Shown: in pieces, positions 34,392 through 43,248 of the stretch
Position numbering within the stretch: the first letter of the stretch is position 1
Layout: the number at the start of each line of letters is the position of its first letter
The notes under the pieces: model-generated
Told to the model about the DNA's origin: nothing
Database searches by the model: none
What the model saw: the letters and a program-made list of their open reading frames with translations, nothing else
Translations under genes and position numbers: made by a program
Assembly (NCBI RefSeq): GCF_007827955.1
Contig: NZ_VITR01000011.1
Location: forward strand, 124,001-188,000
DNA length: 64,000 nt
Direction of reading: 5' to 3'
Origin: Nitrospirillum pindoramense
GTDB lineage: Bacteria > Pseudomonadota > Alphaproteobacteria > Azospirillales > Azospirillaceae

Positions 34392-35681
34392 CTATCTCCC
34401 ATTGCCGTTATGATCGAGGGCGGAGGCCAGCCGGACCTCCATCAGTCCGCCGTCGCCGCCCGCCATGCCGCCTTGCTGGCGCCGCTCACGGGATAGCGCG
34501 CGGATTGCGAAGCCGAGTGTCATCAGGGACAGCAGGGCGCTGACCAGGAAGGCGCCGCCCGGCAGGGCCATGGACCCTTCGGGATCCGTCAGGTAGCTGA
34601 AACTGGCGCCGCCCAAAATGGGCCCCGCGATGGCACCCAGGCTGGTAATGCTGGTCGCCAGGCCCTGCAGCTCGCCTTGGCGGCCGGGGGGGGCTTGGCG
34701 TGACAGCACGCCTTGCGCCGTGGGGCCGGTGACGAAGGCCACCGCCGTGCCCGCCATGATGGCGTAAAGCTGCCACCCCTCCTGGACGAAGCCATACAAC
34801 GTGTAGGCCACGATGGTCATGGTCAGGCCCAGCAGCAGGGCGCGTCCGTCCCCCAGATGACGCGTGACCAGGGGCGTCAGCCCCAGTTGGGCGACTCCCC
34901 AAACCAAGCCCAGCACGGTGAGGGACAAGCCCACCTCCGCCGCCCCCCATCCCAGGCTCTGGCGCAGGAACAGAACCCAGGTGGTCTGCAAGGCGGTCTG
35001 CCCCGCGACATAGAGGAAGATCCCAGCCAGCAGATCATGGGCCGTGGCGGTCTGCCTCCGGGACAGGAAGGGGGCCAAGGGGTTGGCGGCGGTCCAGTCG
35101 AGGGTGCGCCGGGCGGCGGGCTGAAGGCTTTCCGGCAGCAGGACCCAGCCCAGGATGGCCGTGGTGCCGGTCAATGCCGCCGCCATCCAGAAGGGAAGGC
35201 GCGGATCCAGACCGCCCAACAGTCCGCCCAACCCCGGCCCCAGGCCCAATCCCAGGCCGAAGGCCGCCCCCATGCAGCCGAACATCGCCGTGCGCCGGTC
35301 CGGCGGCACGATGTCCGCCATGTAGGCATTGGCGGCGGCGGCGTTGGCGCCGCAGAGGCCGCCCAGCAGGCGGGCGGCGAACAGCAGCCACAGGGATGGC
35401 GTCAAGGCCGCCGTGACGTAATGCGCCAGTCCGCCCATCAAGCCCAGCAGGATGAAGGGTCGCCGGCCGAAGCGGTCGGACAGGCGGCCCTGAATGGGGG
35501 AAAACAGGAACAAGGCCGCCGCATAGGTGGCGTTGAGCAGGCCGATGTCACGCCCGGCCGCCGCCTCGTTTCCGGACAAGCCGAGCACCAGGGTGGGCAG
35601 CACCGGCGTGACCACCCCGCAGCCCAGGGCGTCCAACAGCAGAACGAGCAGGATGAGCGCTTCGCGGACGTTGCGTGGCAT
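34392..35681 (-). CDS. MFS drug/metabolite exporter (TetA-like, 12 TM)
   Basis: About 429 residues, twelve hydrophobic segments. The DHA1/TetA motif A is present in the loop after helix 2 (GRLSDRFGRRPFILLGL), with LLDALGCGVVTPVLPTLV in helix 1. The start ATG at 35681 is chosen for its GGGGG at 6 nt spacing; in-frame ATG codons at 35687 and further upstream are less well placed. It starts just after the stop of the glycosyltransferase gene. Operon membership points to export of the cluster product or a precursor, or to self-resistance. Confidence 0.9.
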   Translation of the reverse strand: MPRNVREALILLVLLLDALGCGVVTPVLPTLVLGLSGNEAAAGRDIGLLNATYAAALFLFSPIQGRLSDRFGRRPFILLGLMGGLAHYVTAALTPSLWLLFAARLLGGLCGANAAAANAYMADIVPPDRRTAMFGCMGAAFGLGLGLGPGLGGLLGGLDPRLPFWMAAALTGTTAILGWVLLPESLQPAARRTLDWTAANPLAPFLSRRQTATAHDLLAGIFLYVAGQTALQTTWVLFLRQSLGWGAAEVGLSLTVLGLVWGVAQLGLTPLVTRHLGDGRALLLGLTMTIVAYTLYGFVQEGWQLYAIMAGTAVAFVTGPTAQGVLSRQAPPGRQGELQGLATSITSLGAIAGPILGGASFSYLTDPEGSMALPGGAFLVSALLSLMTLGFAIRALSRERRQQGGMAGGDGGLMEVRLASALDHNGNGR

Positions 35682-35691
35682 TCCCATCCCC

Positions 35692-36987
35692 CTACGCGAC
35701 ATCCAGGGCCGGCAGCGCGGCGTCGGCCAGCAGGCCCCAGTCGCCCAGCGCCGTCACGGCGGCGTCCACGCCCCGCTCCGCCGCGATGCGCATGCCCAGC
35801 GCCCGCGCCCGATCCCGCATGCCGGACTCCTCCGTGCGTCCGATGGCGGCCGCCAGATCATCTGCCGTTATGGTCTTGCGCGACAGGGGGGCGGGCGCGA
35901 CGCCCAGTTGCCGGGCCCGCCATCCCCAGAAGAACTGATCGCCCAGGAAGGGAACGATGATGGACGGAATGCCGGCGGCGAAGGCGGCGGCAACGGTTCC
36001 GGCACCGCCATGATGCACCGCGGCGCGGACGCGGGGGAACAGCCAGTCATGCGGCGCGCCATCGATGACCATCAGCTGGTCTTCCGGTGCGTCGATGCCT
36101 GGGGGCAAACCGCCCCACCCTGTCGCCAGCACCGCCCGCTGGCCGGTCAGCGCCAGGGCGCGCTTCACCAGCTCCGCCCGTGCCGGCGCCTGCTGGTCCG
36201 TCATGCTGCCAAAACCGATGTACAGTGGCGCCGGCCCAGCCGCCAGAAAGTCCACCAGCCGGGCCGGCGGTGTCCACGCCGCGTCCGTTGTCAGGGACCA
36301 ATAGCCCGTCACGCGGGCCCGCGCCCGCCAGTGCGGCGGGGGCGGGACGATGGTGGGGCTGAAACCGAACAGGATCGGCCAGGCGGTGCGCATCTGCGCA
36401 CCCGGGCCCGGCCAAGGATAAGGTTTCAGGCCCAGCCCTTTCCGCACGACGTCATTCACGGCCGGTCGTTGCGCCTGCCAGGCCAGCAGATCCAACACTC
36501 GGTTGAGCGATCGGTTGACCGGGGACGGCAGGGTGCGCGCCGGAACGGGAAGCCGGAGAGACGGCAGATGGCCGAACAGTACGTTGGGCTGAAGATAGGC
36601 CTGGACGAAGGGGCGGCCCAGCGCCTCCGCCAGGGAGGCGCCCAGGGGAACGGCGCCACCGCCGGCCAGCACCAGGTCGGTGTCCTGGCAGGCCGCCAGC
36701 CCCTCGGCCACCCAGGGGGCGACCAGGGCGCGCATGACCTGCTGGGCGGTGCGCAGCATGGTGGCAATGCCCTGGCCGCGCTCGAAAGCCGCCTGGTGCT
36801 GGGCGGCAGTGGCCTTCAGGTCGCCTGACAGCCCGCCGAACTCCAGCCCCGCCCCCCGGACCAGGGGTTTGAACTCGTCGACGGTGACGATGCGCACGGT
36901 ATGCCCGCGGGCTGCCAGGCCCAGCCCCAACGCCACCAGGGGGCGCACGTCCCCTTGCGTACCTGGGATCACGATGGCGATGCGCAT
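35692..36987 (-). CDS. Family 1 (UGT-like) glycosyltransferase
   Basis: 431 residues with GT-B fold. The N-terminal motif IVIPGTQGDVRPLVALGLGL is the acceptor-domain signature shared with sterol and macrolide glycosyltransferases. The C-terminal nucleotide-sugar site is [20 protein letters not shown] followed by AGIPSIIVPFLGDQFFWG. No signal peptide, so cytoplasmic. It is clearly paralogous to the N-terminal half of the fusion protein at 43245-45740. It sits 13 bp after the second RND permease gene in the synthetase operon. A second glycosylation step on the peptide product is likely; the sugar cannot be predicted. Confidence 0.92.
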   Translation of the reverse strand: MRIAIVIPGTQGDVRPLVALGLGLAARGHTVRIVTVDEFKPLVRGAGLEFGGLSGDLKATAAQHQAAFERGQGIATMLRTAQQVMRALVAPWVAEGLAACQDTDLVLAGGGAVPLGASLAEALGRPFVQAYLQPNVLFGHLPSLRLPVPARTLPSPVNRSLNRVLDLLAWQAQRPAVNDVVRKGLGLKPYPWPGPGAQMRTAWPILFGFSPTIVPPPPHWRARARVTGYWSLTTDAAWTPPARLVDFLAAGPAPLYIGFGSMTDQQAPARAELVKRALALTGQRAVLATGWGGLPPGIDAPEDQLMVIDGAPHDWLFPRVRAAVHHGGAGTVAAAFAAGIPSIIVPFLGDQFFWGWRARQLGVAPAPLSRKTITADDLAAAIGRTEESGMRDRARALGMRIAAERGVDAAVTALGDWGLLADAALPALDVA

Positions 36988-37000
36988 GGCTTCCCCCTCC

Positions 37001-40000
37001 TCATGCCGCCGGTTGCAGGACGGGCAGCGCCGCTTTGCGCCCCCGCAGGCGGGTCACGGCCAGGTAGACGACGGGGGTGGTGTACAAGGTCACCACTTGG
37101 GACAGCAGCAGGCCCCCCACCACCGCGATCCCCAGGGGCTGGCGCAGTTCCGCGCCGGTGCCCAGCCCCAAGGCCAGGGGCAGGGCGCCCAGCGCCGCCG
37201 TCAGGGTGGTCATCACGATGGGCCGGAAACGCAAGGTGGCCGCGCGGACGATGGCGGCGCGCGGCGCCAGGCCCAGGACCCGTTCCGCCATCAGGGCCGC
37301 ATCCACCATCATGATGGCGTTCTTCATGACGATGCCGATCAGAAGGATAAGGCCGATCATGGCGATTACCGACACCTCCGTCCGGGTGATCCACAGGGCC
37401 AGGACAGCGCCCAGTCCGGCGGATGGCAGGGTGGAAAGGATGGTCAGGGGATGGGCGACGCTCTCATAGAGGATGCCCAGCACCAGATAGACCGCGACGA
37501 CGGCGCCCAGCAGCAGCCATCCTTGGTTGGCGTTGGACCGGTTCGCGGCCTTGGCCGTTCCCGCATAGCCCGCCGTGACGCCGGGGGGCAGGCGCAAGGA
37601 TCGCACGGCATCGTCGATGACGGTGATCGCCTGGCCGATGGCGATGCCGTCGCGGGTGTTGAAGCCCAGGGTGATCGCCGGCAGTTGCCCCTCATGGTTC
37701 AGCAGCAGGGGGGCATACCCGCTGTCCAGCCGCGTCACCGCCGACAGCGGCACCTGCGGTCCGGCGTTGGACGGCACGTAGAGCCGCGTCAGGGACTGAC
37801 GGTCCTTCTGAAAGGTGGGGTCCGCCTCCAGCACCACCTTGAACTGGTCGAATTCCGTGAACAGGGTCGCGACCTGCCGCTGGCCGAAGGCGTCGTACAG
37901 CGTCTGGTCGATGGCCTGGGTGGAAACCCCCAGGCGGGCCGCGCTGGCGCGGTCGATGGCCAGGTTGGCCTGCAGGCCGTTGGCCTCCTGGTCGGTGGAG
38001 ACGTCGGTCAATTCCGGCAGGGTACGCATGCGGTCGCGCACCTGGCTGGCGACGGCCATCAGGTCATCCAGCTTGGGCCCGCGCAGGGTGTATTGGTATC
38101 GCGCCCGGCCCATCCGACCCCCGACGCCGAAGTCATCGACGGCCGACAGGTAGACCGCCAGGTCCGGCACCCGGGCCAGGGCCTGGCGCAGGCGGGCCGC
38201 CACCGCGTCGGTGGCGATGTCGCGTTCCCCTGGGCGCTCCCCCGGCGGTTTCAGGGTGATGGACAGGGTGCCGGTGTTCAGCGCGTTCCACAGCCCGACG
38301 CCGATGGACGAGGTCACGCTCTCCACCGCCGGATCGGCGCGCACCAGGGCGTCGACCGCCTGCTGACGGTCGCGCATCGCGGTGAAGGAGATGTCGGGCG
38401 GTGCCTCGGTCACGCCACGGATGACGCCGGTGTCCTGGCTGGGCAGCAGGCCCTTGGGCAGCGCCGCGAACAGCGCCAGGGTGGCGGCCACGCTCAACCC
38501 CACGCCCAGCAGCATCAGCCGGGGATGGCGCAACGCCCGTTCCAATCCCGCCCCGTATCGGCGGCTGGCGGCCTCCGATCCCGTTCCCGTACCGCTCGGC
38601 TTGGGGGACGGCGTCAGCAGGCGGGCGCACATCGCTGGTGTCAGGCTCAGGGACACGACCGCCGAAACCAGGATGGCGGCGCACAGCGTGATGCCGAATT
38701 CGTGGAAGAACAGGCCCAGCTCCCCGTCCATGAACACCACCGGGATCAGGGCGGCCAGCAGCGCCGCCGTGATGGACACCACGGTGAACGTCATCTGCCG
38801 CGTGCCGCGGATGGCGGCCGTCAGGGGCGGAACACCCTGATCCACCAGGCGGGTGATGTTTTCGATGACGACGATGGCGTCATCCACCAGGAAGCCGATG
38901 GACACGGTGATGGCCATCAGGGTCAGGTTGTTCAGGCCGCAGCCCGTCGCCGCCATGATCGCGACGGTGCCCGCGACGGACACTGCGATGGTGGCCCCGG
39001 GAATGACCACCGCCCACAGCCGGCGCAGGAACAACGCGATGACCAGGATGACCAGGGTCAGGGTCAGCCCCAGGGTGACGTACAGGTCACCGATGCCAGC
39101 GCGCACCACGCGGGTGCGGTCCCCCGTGATGTGAAGCGCTATGGAGGGTGGCAGCCAGGCCGCCAGGCGGGGCAGCGCCGCGCGTATCCTGTCCACGGTC
39201 GCCACCATGTCCGCCCCGGGCTGCTTGCGGACTTGCACGATGATGGCCGGGCGGCCATTCCACCAGGACGCGAGCTTGTTGTTCACCGTGCCCGCCTGGA
39301 CGGCCGCGACGTCGCCCAGGCGCACCGGGGCGCCATCCCGGTAGGCGATGGCCAGGTCGCGATAGGCGGCCGGCTCAAAAACCTGATCGTCCGCCGCGAC
39401 CAGGAAATTTCTGTCGCCCGCGTCCAGGCTGCCCTTGGGCAGGTTGACCGTGGCGTTTGCCAGCGCCTGGCGGACGTTCTCCAGGCCCAGGCCGCGGCTG
39501 GCCAGGGCGCCGGGATCCGCCTGGACGCGGATCGCCGTCTTCTCCGCGCCGCCGATTTCCACCTGGGCGACGCCGTCGATCTCCATCAACGCCTGGGCCA
39601 GCACGGTGCTGGCGTAGTCATAGACCCGGCTGCCCGGCAGGGTGTCGCTGGTCAACGCCAGGGTCAGGATGGGGAAGGCGCTGGGATTGGCCTTCACATA
39701 GAACGGGGGTGCCGGCAGGCTGGAGGGCAGCAAGCCCCCGGCGGTGGTGATGGCCGCCTGCACATCCCGCGCGGCGCTGTCCACGTCCCGCGTCAGGTCG
39801 AACTGCGCCACGATGGTGCTACCCCCCACCGTGTTCACCGAGGTCAGTTCGGACAGGCCGGCGATCACCCCGATCTGGCGTTCCAGGGGCGTCGCCACCG
39901 TGGCCGCCATCGTTTCCGGGCTGGCCCCCGGCAGGTCGGCGCGGACATACAGGGTGGGCAGGTCGACACTGGGAACCGAGGCCACCGGCAAGGACCGATA

Positions 40001-40084
40001 CGCGACGGCGCCCAGCAGCAGCAGGCCGGCGGCCAAAAGGCCGGTGGCCACGGGGCGGTGGATGAAAAGGGAGGAGAAGCCCAT
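37001..40084 (-). CDS. RND efflux permease, MdtC/MdtB-like (second of pair)
   Basis: 1027 residues from the ATG at 40084, 5 bp after the stop of the other permease; the longer frame to 40183 is inside that gene. RND fold with MGFSSLFIHRPVATGLLAAG at the N terminus, LPGASPETMAATVATPLERQ in the porter domain and the proton-relay Asp pair in IGFLVDDAIVVIENITRLVD. Like E. coli MdtB/MdtC it is encoded in tandem with a homologous permease, so a mixed trimer is expected. Its adaptor is the C-terminal half of the fusion protein encoded upstream. No outer-membrane factor is encoded in the cluster, so TolC or another housekeeping channel would be used. Confidence 0.94.
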   Translation of the reverse strand: MGFSSLFIHRPVATGLLAAGLLLLGAVAYRSLPVASVPSVDLPTLYVRADLPGASPETMAATVATPLERQIGVIAGLSELTSVNTVGGSTIVAQFDLTRDVDSAARDVQAAITTAGGLLPSSLPAPPFYVKANPSAFPILTLALTSDTLPGSRVYDYASTVLAQALMEIDGVAQVEIGGAEKTAIRVQADPGALASRGLGLENVRQALANATVNLPKGSLDAGDRNFLVAADDQVFEPAAYRDLAIAYRDGAPVRLGDVAAVQAGTVNNKLASWWNGRPAIIVQVRKQPGADMVATVDRIRAALPRLAAWLPPSIALHITGDRTRVVRAGIGDLYVTLGLTLTLVILVIALFLRRLWAVVIPGATIAVSVAGTVAIMAATGCGLNNLTLMAITVSIGFLVDDAIVVIENITRLVDQGVPPLTAAIRGTRQMTFTVVSITAALLAALIPVVFMDGELGLFFHEFGITLCAAILVSAVVSLSLTPAMCARLLTPSPKPSGTGTGSEAASRRYGAGLERALRHPRLMLLGVGLSVAATLALFAALPKGLLPSQDTGVIRGVTEAPPDISFTAMRDRQQAVDALVRADPAVESVTSSIGVGLWNALNTGTLSITLKPPGERPGERDIATDAVAARLRQALARVPDLAVYLSAVDDFGVGGRMGRARYQYTLRGPKLDDLMAVASQVRDRMRTLPELTDVSTDQEANGLQANLAIDRASAARLGVSTQAIDQTLYDAFGQRQVATLFTEFDQFKVVLEADPTFQKDRQSLTRLYVPSNAGPQVPLSAVTRLDSGYAPLLLNHEGQLPAITLGFNTRDGIAIGQAITVIDDAVRSLRLPPGVTAGYAGTAKAANRSNANQGWLLLGAVVAVYLVLGILYESVAHPLTILSTLPSAGLGAVLALWITRTEVSVIAMIGLILLIGIVMKNAIMMVDAALMAERVLGLAPRAAIVRAATLRFRPIVMTTLTAALGALPLALGLGTGAELRQPLGIAVVGGLLLSQVVTLYTTPVVYLAVTRLRGRKAALPVLQPAA

Positions 40085-40089
40085 GCCCG

Positions 40090-43000
40090 CTACTCCGCCA
40101 CTTGCCGCGCGGGCGTGGGCATGGGGTGCACGGGCGGGGATGCGGTGGTCACCGCGTCCGTCCCGTCCCTGTCGCCCCGCCACCGCCCGAAGGACACCCT
40201 GACCCTTTCAAAGGCCAGGTACACCACCGGGGTGGAATAGAGGGTGAGGACCTGGGAAACCACCAGCCCGCCGACGATGGCGATGCCCAGCGGCTGGCGC
40301 AGCTCCGCCCCCGTCCCACCGGCCAACGCCAGGGGCAGGGCGCTCAGCAGGGCCGCCAGGGTCGTCATCATGATGGGGCGGAAGCGCTGAAGGCAGGCTT
40401 GATGGATGGCCGCCTGGGCGGACAGCCCGCCGCGCTGCGCCTCCAGCGCGAAATCGATCATCATGATCGCGTTCTTCTTGACGATGCCGATCAAGAGCAC
40501 GATGCCGATGAGCGAGATCAGGTTCAGGTCATGGCCGGTCAGCATCAGCGCCAGCAGGGCGCCCACGCCGGCCGAGGGCAGGGTGGACAGGATGGTCACC
40601 GGGTGGATGTAGCTTTCGTACAGAACGCCCAGCACGATGTAGACGGTGACCAGCGCCGCCAGGACCAGGCCGGCCTGGCTGCCCAGCGAGCCACGGAACT
40701 CACCCGCCACGCCGGACAGGCTGGTGGTGATGGCGGGGGGCAGCCCAACGGTGCCGATGGCCTGGTCCAGCGCTGTCAGCGCCTGGTCCAGGGCGTATCC
40801 GTCACCGATGTTGAAGGCGATGGTGGTCGCCGGGAACAGGCCCTCGTGGATCAAGGCGGGGGGCGTGTCCCCCATCTCCACCGTGGCCAGGGCCGACAGC
40901 GGCACCATGTCCCCCGACGCTGACCGAAGGCGCAGAAGTTGGAAGGTGGCGGGCCCGTCGCGGAAGCGGGGGTCGACCTCCAGGATCACATGGTATTGGT
41001 TCTGCTGGCCATAGACGGTGGCGACCTGCCGCTGGCCGAAGGCGTCATAGAGCGCGTCGTCGATGGCCTGCAGGCTAATGTCGGCGCGGGCGGCGGCGTC
41101 GCGGTTGATGCGCAGCCGGGCCTGCGGGGCGCCCCCCAGCGGCTCGCCGGCTACGTCCGCCAACTCCGGCCGGCGTTCCATGGCCTGGATCAGCCGGGGC
41201 GCCCAGGTGGTCAGGTCCGATCGGTCGGCGGCGTGCAGGGTCAGGACGTGGCCCGCCCGTGCCGCGCGCGTGTCAACCTGGATGTCCTGGGCGGGTTGCA
41301 GGTGCAGCCGCACATTGCCGACCCCGGCCGTGGCAGCGGCCAGGCGCCGCGCCACCACGTCCGCCGCCGGCCGCTCGCCACGTGGCTTCAGACCGATGAA
41401 CAGGCGGCCGGCATTGCCGCTGGTGTTCAGTGAGCCGCCGCCCGTCACGGCGGCGACGGTCGCCACAGCCGGGTCGCGCCCCAGGATATCGGCGATCTGA
41501 CGCTGCCGGTCGGACAGGGCGGAAAAGGACATGCCGGGCGCCGCGTCCAGCACGCCGATGATCAGGCCCGTATCCTGTTGCGGCAGGAAGCCCTTGGGGA
41601 CCACGCCATAAAGCAGGCCGGCCCCGGCCAGCATCGCCAGGGTTGCCGCCAGGGTCAGCCGCCGGTGCCGGAACACCCACAGCAGGCCCCTTTCATAAGC
41701 CCCGACCGCGCGGGTGAAGACACCCTCACTCCACCGGAACAGGGCGTTGGGACGGCTATCGGACGGTGCCCCTGTCAACAATCGGGCGCACATCATCGGT
41801 GTCAGGGTCAGCGACACCACGGCCGAGATGATGATGGCGGCGCTCAGCGTCACCGCGAACTCGCGGAACAGCCGGCCGATGATGCCCCCCATCAACAGCA
41901 GGGGAATGAAGACGGCCACCAAGGACACGGTCAGCGACACGATGGTGAAGCCGATCTGGCGGGCGCCCTTGAGCGCCGCGTGCAGCGGCGGATGTCCCGC
42001 CTCCATATGCCGCACGATGTTCTCGATCATGACGATGGCGTCGTCCACGACGAAGCCCGACGCGATGGTCAGGGCCATCAGGGACAGGTTGTCGACGCTG
42101 AAACCCGCGACGGCCATGACGCCGAAGGTGGCGATCAGCGAGACGGGCAGGGTGACGCTGGGAATGACCGTTGCCCAGAACCGGCGCAGAAAGAGGAAGA
42201 TCACCATCACCACCAGGGCGATGGTGACCACCAGGGTCGTCTGCACCTCGGCGATCGACGCGCGGATCGTTTCCGTGCGGTCGGCCACGACGGCGATGCC
42301 GATCGATGGCGGCAGAGCGGCCTGCAACTGCGGCATCTGTTTGCGGATGGCCGCGACCGTGTCGATGATGTTGGCGCCCGGCTGGCGGCGGATGTCCAGG
42401 ATGATGGCCGGCTTGCCGTTGTACCAGCCGGCCAGCGTGTCGTTTTCCACCCCGTCGACGGCCCGCGCCACGTCGCGCAGGCGAACCGGCGCCCCATCGC
42501 TGTAGGCGATGATGGTGTCCTGGTAGGCGGCGGCGTCGAACAGCTGGTCGTCGGCGTCGATCTGGTACGATAGTCGGGGGCCGTCCAGACTGCCCTTGGG
42601 CAGGTCGGCGGTTGTCGCCGCGATGGCGGTCCTGACATCCGCCAGGGAAAGGCCCAAGCCGCTCAGCGCCGTCGGGTTCACCTGAAGCCGCACCGCCCGC
42701 TTCTGGCCCCCTTCCAGGGTCACCAGGCCCACGCCCTTGATCTGCGACAGCTTCTGCGACAGCACCGTGTCGGCATAATCGCCCACCGTGTTCAGGGGCA
42801 GGGTGTCGGAGGTCAGCGCCAGGATCAGGATCGGCGTGTCGGCCGGGTTGACCTTGCTGTAGCTGGGGCGGCTGGGCATCAATGAGAGGGGCAGCAGGCC
42901 TGCGGCGCCGTTGAGTGCCGCCTGCACATCCTGGGCGGCGGCATCGATGTCGCGGCCGGGATTGAACTGCAGGGTGATCAGGCTGGTGCCATAGGCGCTG

Positions 43001-43248
43001 ATCGAATTCATGCCCGTCAGGCCGGAAATGGCGCCCAGCGGGCGCTCCAGCGGTGTCGTCACGGAGGAGGCCATGACGTCCGGCCCCGCCCCGGGCAACT
43101 GGGCCGAAACCTGGATGGTGGCCAGGTCCACCGACGGCAACGCCGCCACCGGCAGCAGGCGATAGCCTAGGCACCCCAGCAGCAGGACCCCCACCACCAG
43201 CAGGGTGGTCGCGATCGGTCGCCGGATGAAGGGGCCCGAAACGTTCAT
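40090..43248 (-). CDS. RND efflux permease, MdtB/MdtC-like (first of pair)
   Basis: 1052 residues. N terminus [20 protein letters not shown], porter motif LPGAGPDVMASSVTTPLERP, and the Asp pair in ASGFVVDDAIVMIENIVRHM. MdtB/MdtC-type permeases export amphiphilic compounds and some siderophore-like molecules. The ATG overlaps the stop of the glycosyltransferase-adaptor fusion by 4 bp (ATGA), so adaptor and pump are translationally coupled. A hydrophilic Pro/Ala-rich tail follows the last helix. Confidence 0.95.
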   Translation of the reverse strand: MNVSGPFIRRPIATTLLVVGVLLLGCLGYRLLPVAALPSVDLATIQVSAQLPGAGPDVMASSVTTPLERPLGAISGLTGMNSISAYGTSLITLQFNPGRDIDAAAQDVQAALNGAAGLLPLSLMPSRPSYSKVNPADTPILILALTSDTLPLNTVGDYADTVLSQKLSQIKGVGLVTLEGGQKRAVRLQVNPTALSGLGLSLADVRTAIAATTADLPKGSLDGPRLSYQIDADDQLFDAAAYQDTIIAYSDGAPVRLRDVARAVDGVENDTLAGWYNGKPAIILDIRRQPGANIIDTVAAIRKQMPQLQAALPPSIGIAVVADRTETIRASIAEVQTTLVVTIALVVMVIFLFLRRFWATVIPSVTLPVSLIATFGVMAVAGFSVDNLSLMALTIASGFVVDDAIVMIENIVRHMEAGHPPLHAALKGARQIGFTIVSLTVSLVAVFIPLLLMGGIIGRLFREFAVTLSAAIIISAVVSLTLTPMMCARLLTGAPSDSRPNALFRWSEGVFTRAVGAYERGLLWVFRHRRLTLAATLAMLAGAGLLYGVVPKGFLPQQDTGLIIGVLDAAPGMSFSALSDRQRQIADILGRDPAVATVAAVTGGGSLNTSGNAGRLFIGLKPRGERPAADVVARRLAAATAGVGNVRLHLQPAQDIQVDTRAARAGHVLTLHAADRSDLTTWAPRLIQAMERRPELADVAGEPLGGAPQARLRINRDAAARADISLQAIDDALYDAFGQRQVATVYGQQNQYHVILEVDPRFRDGPATFQLLRLRSASGDMVPLSALATVEMGDTPPALIHEGLFPATTIAFNIGDGYALDQALTALDQAIGTVGLPPAITTSLSGVAGEFRGSLGSQAGLVLAALVTVYIVLGVLYESYIHPVTILSTLPSAGVGALLALMLTGHDLNLISLIGIVLLIGIVKKNAIMMIDFALEAQRGGLSAQAAIHQACLQRFRPIMMTTLAALLSALPLALAGGTGAELRQPLGIAIVGGLVVSQVLTLYSTPVVYLAFERVRVSFGRWRGDRDGTDAVTTASPPVHPMPTPARQVAE